From: Haliclystus octoradiatus
Lineage: Eukaryota > Cnidaria > Staurozoa > Stauromedusae > Haliclystidae
Assembly: GCA_916610825.1 (NCBI GenBank)
Contig: OU744446.1
Span: forward strand, 35,565,833 to 35,629,832
DNA: 64,000 bases
Direction: 5' to 3'
Of the stretch, positions 35,357 through 47,720 are shown in pieces (within the stretch, counting starts at the first letter, position 1; each line of letters begins with the position of its first letter). The notes under the pieces were generated by a model that saw only the letters and a program-made list of their open reading frames with translations, had not been told where the DNA came from and made no database searches. The translations under genes were made by a program, and so were the position numbers.

Positions 35357-36049
35357 CGAAAGTCAATGTTGTGAATTGAATGAAACAGTTTTTATTGTCA
35401 TATAACAAATTAATATATACATTATCGTTTACAACGTGAAGCTATTATATACATTTGGGATATTTCATAACGCACCGAGAAAAGTCAATAGCAGATAATT
35501 TACCATTTTAAAGCATAAGTTTGCTGTTTTAAACCATCACATCACTACGAGGAAGCTATCAAATTTTTAAATGGCAGAAAAAAATTTCAAACATCATGTT
35601 TCCACACATTTTCAGTTTATTGATGTATGAATTATGAATTATTAGCACAAGTTTACAGCATCATTTTGAATAAGAACGATTTCGATTTTCATATTCTTGT
35701 TGTGTGTTCTCTCGTTTTTAATATTTTATACCACCATATCAAGCTCGAGTTGGATGATGCAGATCATTTGTACAAGTCGCTTTTCCAGATAATAGGAATT
35801 GAGAGGGTAAATAAGTAATTTTCGCGATCAAGCAAGGCTCAAACGTGCAATAGATGTATTCGTCTTTAATATGACTGTAATGTAAAATATTCTTTAATGG
35901 AATAGGTTTGTTCTAGTTATACGCAGACCTATTAAAATAGTGATAACTTTGTAAAGCATAATTAAACCAAAATTGATTCTGCGAAGTTCTATATAGAAGA
36001 TTGAAGGATATCTTGATTGTTTAACTGATATCCTTTGCATAGTGGATTA

Positions 36050-36385
36050 AAAATGCTGTCGCTGCTGTTGTTGATGTCGTTCATGTTGTCCTTGCTGTTA
36101 TTGCTGCCGTCGTGGTTGTTGCAGTATGATTGAAGCAGCTGTTGTTTTTGTTGTTGTTGTAGCTGTTGTTGCTGTCGCCGTTGCTGTTGTTGTTGTTGTT
36201 GTTGATGTTGTCGTGGTTGTTGCTGTTGTTGTTGGCGTTGATGTAGTCCGTTGATGTTGTCGTGGTTGTTGCTGCTGCTGTTGTTGTTTTTGTTGCTGTT
36301 GATGTCATCCGTTGGTGTTGTCGTTGTTGTTGTTGCTGCTGATGTCTCTGTTGTTGTTGTTGTTTAATGTTGTTTTTTATTGCTG
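36050..36385. repeat. Imperfect GTT/GCT trinucleotide microsatellite
   Basis: About 330 bp of mixed GTT, GCT, GAT and GTC triplets. On the minus strand it translates to asparagine/threonine runs, an artefact of composition. Confidence 0.9.
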
Positions 36386-36654
36386 CTGATGTTGTTTTTT
36401 CAAGCTATTCTTTTCAAGTAGATAACATGGGTAAAATGATTTTTCAAAAACCCTATTGGCAAAACTTTTTGTATTGCTTTTTATTTTTCCGCATATGATT
36501 TTTATAGACAATTTGATAATAAAACTTACATTGCATTTCATGTTAGAAACTATGCAGATAACTTTCATATGCTAAATATTTTATTCTTCGATAAATTAAA
36601 TTAAATTGAATGCTAAACTGGATTAAAAAATTAAGTGTGCACTGAGCAGTAGTA

Positions 36655-36775
36655 TATAGCAGTATAGGCAGTCACATTATATAGCAATGTGCCGTCTCTC
36701 TTTAGCCTAACATATTTGCACAAAGAAAGCCACACAAATCATGGCCAGACATAGCTAACAAAGATACAAACACTA
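36655..36775 (-). mobile_element. LINE 3'-end fragment
   Basis: It matches the 3' region of the LINE at 8096-8215 (TAGGCAGTCACATTATA..., GTGCCGTC.CTCTT, CATATTTGC.ACA.AAAG) with moderate divergence. It is a 5'-truncated copy of which almost only the 3' end is left. Confidence 0.7.
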
Positions 36776-39700
36776 TGCGATGGGTATCTTCTGGTTGCAT
36801 CTTCGTCACTAGATTTTTATAGACAGCCTGGAAAAGAACGCTTTTGAAAAGCCTTAATATTTTTGAACTGATAATCAGTTCCTGATTTCGTGATTGAAAT
36901 ATTCTTCTATTTCTCTGAAATTCCCAGTCATCTCCATGGGCCAGTGGCTATCTGTTTCAAAATGAATCCTTTTCTAGCGTGTGGAGATCCCGATCCGGAC
37001 AATAGTTTATTTTTTGCGTGGAAACTTGTCACATGAGATGATTGTCTAGTTATTGCAGAACTGTCCAAAGTTGGGAACATCGCATAATACGTTTTCTGTC
37101 CTTGTTTGTCTCGGCCATGTTGGCTGCTGCTTTTGTTGATTGGGTGATGCTTGATGCTGCATACGAACCCATAAATGTCAAATTCCATGGTCGAGCTATC
37201 CGTTCTTTTTCGCCATCATCTCCGCTAAACAGAAGTCCCAACGTACGAAGAGGTAACTTCCACAATTTTGGTACACGTGAAAATTATTAAAAAATCTTCG
37301 AAATTGGCATTTTATCACCAGGCTGAGCATATGCTTAAAAATACTGTTGAAATAATCCGAAAATATAGTATGAAATCTCAATTTCTATACAGCTGCAACT
37401 CTTTTCCACTGGAATATAAGGCCTTTCATGTGTCATAAAATCCTTATCAATGTAGAATTGTAGATCTATGCAGCATTTCCTATGTTTTATTCCGTAATTC
37501 TTTCACAAACGTGTACAATATTTGTCAGTAATAACCACACTCGTCCATTCTGTAAATTCAATTGGATCAGCAGAATTTGCCTCCTCCGTGTTAATCCAGG
37601 AGCCCTAGACCAAAAAGTCTAAAGATGACAAGTGAAGCACGTAATTTCAGCCAGGGAAGCGCATGTTCGAACATGTTTGATTTTGACTGTTACCTTTCTA
37701 AATGTCACTGACCAACACCTTGATATTTGGACATGTGGGAAGCCAATGTAACATATCATCATCCATCAGTGCCTTGCACAGCATAAGCGTTCATCAGAGT
37801 ATCAATTTAAAAAGCTCCACGTGTAATAATCCATGGGAAATCGTCATTGACAGCAGGGATAATTAAAGTTGTACGCTACACTAACCTCGCAATGAGTAGA
37901 GCCATGTTTTGTGTACATTATCACACTTCCAACAAGTTGCAACAGCGCTACACCAATGATGTACAAACTGGATAAATGCTGCTGATTAATGATGGCCCCA
38001 CCCTTAATGCATCGTTGATTCCAATTTATTGTTGTTAAAACGTGAATGCGTATTCCTAATCGCAAATCCCTCAAAGAGGGACACATTTTAATACCAGCTT
38101 TTCCCTCCAGTTCTTCCAGCTCTGACTTATTAACAGGTTTACACGAGAAGGCAATAAGCAACTTGGGATTGCACGGCAGTGTTCCACTTGGGATTGCACT
38201 ATCAATTCGAATATCGCTTTCATTCGAAGTATTTCATTTTACACGTCTCGAGTACATCGAGCGATGTGCTATTCGCCATTGAACACCAATGGTATGAGAT
38301 CAACTATCAAGTGGAACGTTCTATCTATAGGAAACAGCTTGCTGCTCCGTCACATTTCATAATTCAAGTTCTTTGCAGAAAATCTAGATTCTCAAGACTT
38401 CCACAGACTTTTTATGCTCCTCCAGTGCAGGTTTGTTCACATTTCACTAGTTTGTGACAATTTTGTCAGCTTAATCAGCTCAGAAATTGGAATTTGGAGT
38501 TTTTGTCAATCACTAAGAAATCTCCAAGCATGCATATATGATTTCGGGAAAATATTGCCTGGACGAACATCTACAGATTGGAATGGTTTTGAGAACATTG
38601 TAAATTTGAGTTCTATGGATGATTTTGAGCAGTACGAGTAGTAGTTTAGCCCATCCAATGCAGCCAACATTACGTATGAGATCATTACATTCTTTGGCTT
38701 CATAGGCTTAATTCGCTCTCTGTTATATTGCAGGTTATTCCTGTGGACCATGTGATATTAATAGCATATCAACAAGACTACCACTGGAGAAAATACGTTG
38801 TTGCGATACCTTTTCACAAATACAATTTTGACACGAGACAATAATTCCGTTGCTTTCATGTTTTATGCATCACAGAGCAACTCGAAGTCATCATTTCTGT
38901 GGTGTATGGAAAGAAAGGAAATTATCTATGTTTCTCAATCTACCAAAGTTTTTACTTTGGGTCATATCCACACCACCCTTTTGCACAGGAAAAAATATGA
39001 CATACCAATGGGGTCGCAAACGAAGCACCAATTGTTCACATGGATGTAATTAGAATGTCAACTGTGGCTGCAACATTTATTTATTTTTTTACATTTTTGT
39101 GACGTGAACTTGCCAGATGCATCTATTCGATAAGAGTTGGGACACGCAACTTTTGTGGTTCGTAAATCGCCATTTTTGTTCCATTGCAAACGAGGTTTTG
39201 CTTTTGAACAAAAAGTTTTTCGAATTCATGATATTATCTTCGCGCTTTTTTCAAATTTCAAGAGCCTGGGTTCAACAGAACAAAAATTGCGTCCATAAAA
39301 TCACGTGACTGGCATTTGAATAATTGGAGCTAAGAGCGGCACATGAAAGAGTGTCCCAATTATTGTAAATAGATGGCTCTGGTATTTACTGCGTAGCCTC
39401 ATTACATAACGGCCCTCAGCTCAACTGTCATCTTGGTTGCAATAACGATGATGTTAGATACAATTCGACAACAAGATCGGAATAAAATTCTCCCAAGGAT
39501 AGAAAGAAATTGAAAAAATTGCAAAAATAATTTTCAATAAATCATGTTAAAATCTCATGTTCATATATTTACAAATATTTCAACGTGTGCTAAATAAAGC
39601 CAAAAATTTACATGGAATGTTAAAACAAATTAATAAATAAAAAATTGTAAAAACATCATATTCTTTCTTGATACAAATTTTGTGTTGAGATTAAAGACAA

Positions 39701-40089
39701 ATCGTTTCTCACTACTGAAATTTAATTGACATAATTTATGATGATAAGTTATTCTAAATGATGACGTCATACGAAACGTAAATAAGCAAGAGAAACCGCG
39801 GGGTGATAATTTATAGCGACTTAATGCTGTTGATTGTATATTAATAATATGTAAATTGTTTAACAAATGATTTAACTTTGTTGTGACAATGTTTTCTTCT
39901 TATTAATGACTTATTAAGCGCTCAATAGCTTGTGTTATCGAGATAAGAGAGTTTGGGCACTGTTCTTGATGCGAAGTATCTCGTATTAAAATAAAGAAAT
40001 CCATTCTGCAAGCATTACATCTACAGGCATTTCGTTCTAATTAAGCGTTGATTTTCAAAAGTAAAGGCATACTTGAATCCAGCAAGTGC

Positions 40090-40839
40090 CTAGATATTTG
40101 AGTGATCTTTAAATAGAGGTGGGGCATATTGTCCCGCAGATGACGAATACATATGACTTGGTGCACTAACTGATGTACCCATGGTCATACCACCAAAATT
40201 TGTCGTAGGTGAAAATATGCTAGATCCAGGGATATTACAATATTTCATATCTTGACCCCCACCAAGCGATGGGGCATTAAAATAAGCATTTTTACTAGGA
40301 TCTTGCATAGTTGAATGATACGATGGAGCTTCAGCCCCGAAACCAGTCATACGGAATGCATCTGCAGCCATTTTTGGATATGCAGCAGAGAATTGATAAG
40401 GCGGTGGTATAACTGGGCCGTTTTGTGGGAAGTTAATTGAGGGATACATTGGATGATTTTGACTGGCTTTACGTTTTCTACGTCTTGGTTTGTAAGAATA
40501 ATCTGGATATTTTTGACTATGAATCGTTCTTAATCTTTTTGATTCTTGTATGTATGGTTGTTTATCTTCATCACCCATACGACTCCATTCTGCACCAAGC
40601 AATTTACTGATTTCGCAATTCAACATATTAGGATATTTTAATGCTAGTTTACGTCGTTCTGTTCTTGACCATACCATAAATGCATTCATTGGTCGCTTCA
40701 CGTGATCATCATCTGTTTCTTCGATTGGTTGTTGTGGTTGTGTCACGTGATATGTTGTTGCTTGATGGCTAATATGATCTGATTGGTTCTTTGAGGATAC
40801 GTCATCGTCTTTCGTTGACACTCCCTCGATTGTATTCAT
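40090..40839 (-). CDS. Sox-family HMG-box transcription factor (SoxB-like, divergent)
   Basis: A sequence-specific DNA-binding factor of 249 residues. The HMG box spans about residues 47-117. It opens with [13 protein letters not shown] and includes [14 protein letters not shown] and [14 protein letters not shown]; the last doubles as a nuclear localisation signal. The sequences RPMNAFMVW and SKLLGAEW point to Sox, closest to the B/G/SRY side (LGAEW rather than the LGK of E and F groups). Many positions differ from canonical SoxB (for example [10 protein letters not shown] for the usual NPKMHNSEIS). The N-terminus is acidic and glutamine-rich; the C-terminus is rich in S, P, Y and M, like an activation region. 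The frame has no intron. A TTTCTGTATTTAG sequence about 15 nt before the ATG could be a splice acceptor for a 5' untranslated exon or spliced leader (inference). Confidence 0.93.
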   Translation of the reverse strand: MNTIEGVSTKDDDVSSKNQSDHISHQATTYHVTQPQQPIEETDDDHVKRPMNAFMVWSRTERRKLALKYPNMLNCEISKLLGAEWSRMGDEDKQPYIQESKRLRTIHSQKYPDYSYKPRRRKRKASQNHPMYPSINFPQNGPVIPPPYQFSAAYPKMAADAFRMTGFGAEAPSYHSTMQDPSKNAYFNAPSLGGGQDMKYCNIPGSSIFSPTTNFGGMTMGTSVSAPSHMYSSSAGQYAPPLFKDHSNI

Positions 40840-43364
40840 AATGCCAATCGTTGGCTAAATACAGAAAAGCAAATATTATTAAATTACGGCAAAATATGAA
40901 AAGTATATTAATGATAAGCTTACAAAAAAGACGGGCATTTTGAGCTTTTCATAATCAAGGAATATTCTCTAATATATTCAACAGTTATACATGCTCTATG
41001 GAGAAGTTAACACAATGAACAATTTTGAGTTTGTTTCATTTTTGCATTGAAAATTTCGTGAATCTCTAATCAACATAATGATGAAGACATATTCCAGAAC
41101 TTTCGAAAAATAATAATGAAGACAATGATTGCTACGGTATGAAATTTGGATGAACAGCCAAATATTGCAAGTATTTTAACATGAAAAAAAGCGAACCATG
41201 GACGCCAAAATTGTTGTTGACGCTTATTTGTAAATCAACATAGACGAAGGCCTAAAAATCATTAATCCACATTTATTTTAACTTGTGAGAGCTTGTGCTG
41301 TTTTTTTAGTAGATGTATAATCATTCACGCTCAGTAACATGCTAACATTTCGAAGCTTAAGAAACTTGGTATTTTGCAACTTTTATAATGAAAAAATTTC
41401 TTGCGAGTCCATGCATGCAATCTTCAAGAAATGCTATAAGTCAGCTACGCTCAATTTATGAATTTCTCAGTCAATTAAATTAGAGAAACAGAGAATCTAT
41501 TAGAAAATCCTTCTGGAGAGATCGTTGTTAAAAATGTTTGCAAAATTAAGACAGAAAATAAAATAGGAAACCCGGAATGGACTTTCTCAATTCCCCCCTC
41601 TCTACCCGGTATAATTAATATGCACATCCATAACTATTTTAAAAAGAAGATATATTCTTGAACTTTTGAAAATTAATAATGATGATGATCACACGGGATA
41701 AAAGTTCGAAAAACGAAATCTTGCACGTACTTTTATATGCAAAATGCGAACCATTGAAGCCTTCAAGCCAATAGATAATTGAATAAGCCAAGGTAGAAAT
41801 TTTTGCTGACGTTTATTTGTCCATCCAAAGTGGAACAAAACTTAAATAAATTTTTATAGCAAATTGAATTTTAAATTCAACGGTAATCATTCCCCAGAAA
41901 TACAGTAAAATAGTTTCCATAATATCAAAAATATAGCATTATAAATATATTTGATTACAATTATAAAAGCGTAGAAGCATGGCATTTTAATAATAATAGA
42001 TAACAAAAGATATAATATCTTTTATAAAATTATACATAATGCTTAAAAAAAAAGGAAGAAGTTTTTTTAGTTTGTCAGAAAGGTAATGCTTCTATAGGCA
42101 CTGTCATCAATGCGTTTTATCCATATCAGTAAAAAGTTTACATAATACCTCTTTAAGCATATAGAATGAATAAATGCATAATAAATACTTACAAAACTAT
42201 TGATTTCTTCTCTTTTATGCATGCATGTATAGAATCCAAAATCGAATCAGCCACAGAAATATCTATTGAAATAATACTCTATATATTGTATAGCGGAATT
42301 GAAGGTTTGGTGTAAGTTGAAAGCGACAGCAATTGTTAATCGTTGATCGTAACACCAATGAATGTTTGGTAAAATTTTCAATGGTCTTCTATATGATTCA
42401 ATGATAATAACCAATCCTTCGCTTCGACTGTATTGCACACAACTGAATTGACTTGAATAGCTCGATTACCTAAAGTTACTCATAAATTATTCATATGAAC
42501 ACAGTGAATGGTCGATAGGCTATGGTTTACTGCCCAGATCACACGACCCCGGCGTCAAGCGATAACCTCATTATCAAAATGAAATATCTCGCTTTCAAAT
42601 ACGTCATCTTTTAATACTTTAAATATCAACAAAAATATGGTTTTTACATGTTATAAACTTCCATTCTAAGAGAGAAAATATATGGAGATCATAAACATAT
42701 TGAAAAAAAACGAAAAATCTTATTATTTTATTTATTTTAAATAGATTTTTGGAACTGCATAAGTTTAATGACACGTGGTTAGCCTGAATTTGAGGCTGAT
42801 TATAAATGGTCATCGACTCTGTTCGATTTAAGAATGACATCGATATAATCATGTTTTTGATCACGAAATGATTTGAGATGGGATTATTTGTATAAACTAG
42901 ATAATATTTAAAGCAAAAGCAATTAACTGTCCAGTAACTGTTCAATTGATAACTTTTTTGAAGTTTGCAAATTATAATTTATAAATTATAACATTTCAAT
43001 TGTTGATAAGCAAAGTATATCACATTTTACTATTCAAATAATTGTGCTTGTAAGAAATCTTTATAACTTTGTTCGGGTAACTTTGAAACTGGTAAATTGC
43101 TAAGGTCGTTAAGTCATAAGTCGTATATTTTGTAACTTAGCGTTTAGTCATCCATTAGCCATATACACCAGCACCTCGCCTTCTTTAATCGCTAGGTCAC
43201 CGGCTATTTTACTTGTGGTCACATCAAAACGCTTGCATTGCAGCGTATCTCTAACAACGGAAACTTGAACTTCGATGTTCTTCAAAAACAAGGCGCTATT
43301 TAATACTACGTTAATCCATTAGACCATTTACTTCATTCTCTTAAGCTGTAAAATAAGAATATTT

Positions 43365-43368
<4 letters not shown>

Positions 43369-43399
<31 letters not shown>
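43369..43399. repeat. (TA)n microsatellite
   Basis: About 15 uninterrupted TA units. Confidence 0.9.
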
Positions 43400-43403
<4 letters not shown>

Positions 43404-44455
43404 ATTAATTAAATTAATATTTCTCATTTCATAAAATTCTATTATCGTCTCGTGTTGATTGTTTACCTATTTTTCGGCACTGCCATATTGAAGTAACGTA
43501 TCCTCGTATTCATTGTATTTCTATATAGAAAGAGGCCTGCAAACAATCTTACTTCAATATGGTGACCATGAATTAAACAAGTAAAAACGCTGAGTCGGAA
43601 TAAAATGATGAATACTGTTTGCAAGGAAAATATGTTTAATTTTATGTTGTTGATGCCGAAGAAACATTCTTTCTCTGCAGCTGTTGAACAGTGAATGAAT
43701 GAATGTTCTACTTTAATTAGTGTTGTCTCTTTAATGACGTTTTCGAAAAAGCAGCAATAAATCGTTGTTTCATATTTTCAATATAATAGAATTCCAACTC
43801 CAAGATAATAATATAAGTACTAGGGCCGATCGTTGGCTTCGTATACTATATATTCAGTTGACGTAAAATATATTTCGAGAGTATCGTTATTATTGTTTTA
43901 ACGTCTTTCAAGTTTTAAAAATAATCGTGACACTTTTATTTCAAACAATTGTAAACATAATCATTAGGATGCATGTTAGTGAAACAATCTTTTATAACAT
44001 TTTTTTCCTTTGTTTACCTATATCTATCATTAGATATTTTTACAAATATTTACATCAAAAAAAAAATATAGGAGCTCAATCATATATGGAGTGATATATT
44101 TTAAAACATCTCTGTTCAAATCTAAACTCTCTGATTAGATTCGTTTTTGAATGTACTATCTAGTATATTTATAGTCTGCAGTAACCAAAAGAACGAGACC
44201 CAATTAAGAAAGTTTGGCATTGAAAGGATTTGATAATGTTGCTAAATCGTTGGGTATTATATTGAAAAATACACATTTCGCAAGGGGGTTTAACGCATAT
44301 CCAATTTCTGGGTGTCACCACCACGCAAGTCGTTATGTAGAGCAATAAAAATAAACCTGACTAGTATTAAGACTTTACAAATTTTTTGTTGTTGTTGGAT
44401 TTATCATTTATCCACAAACCGGGTAAGGGCGGCTAGTTAATTTGGTAATATATGG

Positions 44456-45080
44456 AACAGGACCGTCCCTAGTATGGGGGTATTGGGGGCGTGACACCCC
44501 CTGGCAACTTTATCAGTCGGCAAATGTTCCTTGAAATGTCTTCAGTCGGCAAAAGAGGGAAGAAATGGCGAAGGAATATTGTGATGTTCGCTTTCTAAGA
44601 GTAGAGATAAGAGAGTTCTTTAAATTCTTGTCCCATGTCCACACAACTCCATGAATACTGTATAGAGACAATTATTTTCAACTTTTGGTGTTTGATCAGG
44701 ATAGACGAGAGACATTTTGAAACCGATGAGATCTTTTGAAAACAATTTTACTCGCTACGTTCGGCAAGTATTCCGATGATGACGTTAGGCCAATGTACAA
44801 CCTTGGTGTGGCGGATTCAACTCCGGATACCGCACCTTAACTTTCTTCCACTTCACAGTTACACATCCGGATCGGACTCCGGTGAAGTCAGCAAATTTAA
44901 TGCTCGACACCCCCTCAAAGAAAATCCTTCGGGACGGCCCTCATTTTGAAGCTTTGTGCGTCCAGTAGCCGGACTCCCTTTCCTGACGCCACCAATAGTG
45001 CTCCGGCCAGTGATTGAAGCCAAGACCTTGCGGGCCGAGGTCCAACACCCTATCCACCACACTAAGGCCACATGGAAGAT
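44456..45080. mobile_element. Candidate repeat composite with tRNA-like segment
   Basis: Two features stand out. GGACCGTCCCTAGTATGGGGG near 44459 and its rough complement CGGGACGGCCCTC near 44931 could be inverted ends of a DNA element. On the minus strand, 45068-45000 reads like the head of a tRNA-derived SINE (GTGTGGTGGATAGGGTG, then TTGGCTTCAATCACTGG). GC content is higher than in the surroundings. There is no second copy in the window. Confidence 0.35.
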
Positions 45081-46223
45081 GAGACATGAAAGTGGTCTGA
45101 CTGAGAGGTGGTTGCTATTAAGAGGGCTTTTGAATTTTGGATGATAATGCAATAAGCGTTCTGTTGTCATGGAAATTGTAAATGTTATCTATCAAAACAC
45201 ATTTGCGGGCACGGTGTTACGGTGATACGATCTATCAAAAAAGAATCTTTTCTGGAATGATTAATTTAAATGACGATTGTGATGATAGATAATTCTAGAA
45301 AACATCAATCTGAATTTCAAACACTTAAAATATCAAAATTAAGTAAAAATTAGGTTACAGTCTATCATACTCAAATTGAATGCAAACTAAAAATTAAAAT
45401 ATTTCATAAAAAGTCTAAAATCTACAAAATGTCTATTATTGGTCACACTGTTCGGCTAAATATCAAAAAAGATACGATAACTTCAAGAGATATGTCCAAT
45501 CATAGATTATAGAATACAATCTATGGTCCAATATTACTACACAGTATTATGTTACGTAACTGGACAAGAACCTTTATATGTTATCGATAATAATGCATGC
45601 AATGTTATGTATATTAAGAACAATTTAGTTGTTATGGGAAATGGGGTTTTGTCATAAAAACACACTCATGGTAACACATGGTTATTATCAATAGGCCACC
45701 AAGGGCAACACGCCCGACCGACACCATTGAAGTTTTACACACTGACTCATTGGTTTGTTTTATAGGTGTTTTGAGATTGAGATAATAAGATCAGAAAAAC
45801 GGACGGACTACGGACGGACGATGAGTAGCACTAAATTTATTATAAAGGATATAGTAAATATTGTAACTTGAAGAAATTGAACTAATAAAAAATTTGTTAT
45901 ATAATACACAAACTATCATGCAGAGCTGTAATGTATTGTACAGATGTTTTGTTAATTAACATATGTAATTATCATTATTCATCATCCATCACTTATTCAG
46001 AAATCACCTTAGATAAACTGAGAACAGTATAAAGACAACAGTGTTATATATAGTGTTCGTCTTGTGTGACGTCAGGTCACGTGTTTAAGTATTATGAACG
46101 CGTGCATGCTAACCACACTAGATAACATTGACAAACAGAAAAGGAACTATTTCACGATGAAGAAGAATAAAATGATTAATTTGGCAGCAAATCAACGCTT
46201 CTAAATGATTTATAATAATTTGT

Positions 46224-46594
46224 AGGAGGATTAGCCCAGATGGCAGAGCAACCGAACTTCAGACCGGATCATATCTGATCGACTATGGTTCAAATCCCCC
46301 TAAGGTCAACTCAGCCTCGAATTTTTCTAAAAACATCAAATGAGTACCATCTTGAAGATGGCAGATGAAATGGTCCACAGGGAATTACATTGTGAGTAGC
46401 TGCGGCGCATCGTTGCGCATTGACAATCGAGACCTATCTGCCATGAAATCTGTTGAAATTGATCTGCAGTGTCGCGGCTGAGATCAACAAAGAGCGTTTA
46501 AAATCATTGCTCTCAGCGGAAAAAGCCACTCATCTAGAAATAGAGGAGTGGTACAGGTGCCTTTGGTAGGGCGACAGTCTACATTACATTTACA
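46224..46594 (+). mobile_element. tRNA-derived SINE with perfect 14-bp target duplication
   Basis: A full-length copy: A box TTAGCCCAGATGGCAGAGC, B box GGTTCAAATCC, family body and tail. The 14-mer TTATAATAATTTGT occurs directly before (46210-46223) and after (46595-46608). This fixes the element's ends and shows insertion by target-primed reverse transcription, recent enough for the duplication to be unmutated. Confidence 0.92.
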
Positions 46595-46861
46595 TTATAA
46601 TAATTTGTGCGATATTGTACTTATATGTATCAATGTGAATTGGTTGTATTTTTGAAATCATTATGCTGTGTCATGAGTGCCGTGTGTTACAGTGTTAAAA
46701 TGTACAACTCTGGCTGACTTATACGTACAGACAGACAAATCATATTAGTCTCCATCATTATACATAACAATAATTCTTGTTATGCATTAATACAATTATT
46801 AAATTTCAACACGTACTGCAAACAAACTAGATATTGTGCTTCATGAGTCACGCCACACATA

Positions 46862-47031
46862 TACAGTCGAACTCGGTCATATCCCCCTTTTTAATGTCCC
46901 ACTTTGCTTAATACCCCCACATAAAACTGATTTCTATTTTCTATACTCCTTAAAAACTCTCATATTCCGACTTGACTTAATGTCCCGCTTATTATCCGTA
47001 CCAGAGAGGGTTTTTAGCAAGTTCGACAGTA
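46862..47031. mobile_element. MITE, 'AATGTCCCGCTT' family, copy 1
   Basis: The ends are TACAGTCGAACTCGG and the complement of TACTGTCGAACTTGC; the interior phrases 'CTTAATACCCCC' and 'AATGTCCCGCTT' also occur in the copy at 56474-56663. Terminal TA fits a Tc1/mariner-type target (inference). Confidence 0.75.
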
Positions 47032-47682
47032 TTATCATTGTAATTAGCTAGCCTCATATTATGTAACTATCATATTTGGCTCTAGGTTATAATTTGCAAT
47101 TTTGTATCTGAAATATATCGGATATCTACTTCTTCACAGGTCGTTTTCAAGTATTGTATATTTGCTTTTTGTAAGATTCGTTGTTAAGGACAAATCTGTC
47201 CTTCATTTTGAGCGCGATTTCAGTAAACAGCTAAGAAATAAGGAACAAATTTGGTTACTGTAATGAGAGAATATTTCGGAACTTTTTACTGTTGTTTTAT
47301 GTAATGACATTTGATGAAATACAGAGTTATACAGGAAATGTATGTACTGATAAAAACTGCATTGGTCAAACCGAGAAATGCACGTTTTCCAATTGGTATT
47401 GTCTGGGAAAGCTGAATCTTAACAGGGCGGTTTCATTTGCTTTGTAACGGTTTAAAACAATTTGGGTGTTCGGGATACAACTAACAAAAGTATAACAATA
47501 GCTACGTGTGTGATTAATTTATATTGGGGGATAATCCAAAAGCCTGATATAGCACTGCACGTTGCTTCAGGAGTCTAAATTTGGACAGTTGATTAACGAA
47601 TGGATTGAGGGTATAAAAATGGGTAATCTAGGATTTCAATAAATTTATATTTTTGTTCCAAGGAAAATCTAAAATTATATTT

Positions 47683-47720
47683 AAAGGACCAAAATCGACC
47701 GGCGGTCTCTAAGAGCTCAA
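47683..47720. mobile_element. Half-copy of a TTAA/GACCGGC-end MITE
   Basis: TTAAAGGACCAAAATCGACC followed by GGCGGTC resembles the end of the 207-bp family, but the body then diverges. The opposite end was not found. Confidence 0.4.

Larger units (their letters stand above)
35360..40089. other. Intergenic region, no recognised gene
   Basis: It holds a GTT/CTG-rich microsatellite (36050-36385) and a LINE 3' end (36655-36775). The stretch 37.0-39.4 kb is somewhat less AT-rich with many short open frames on both strands (up to 105 codons). One minus-strand frame (38161-37844) contains a hydrophobic stretch, SLYIIGVALLQLVGSVIMY. I could not connect these frames into a gene or name an element. 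A decayed transposon is possible. Confidence 0.5.

Noticed and set aside
36081..36308. Minus-strand Asn/Thr-rich open frame
   Set aside because: It is the translation of a trinucleotide microsatellite.
44859..45170. 103-codon minus-strand frame
   Set aside because: It overlaps a GC-richer repeat with a tRNA-like segment; the composition suggests non-coding repeat.
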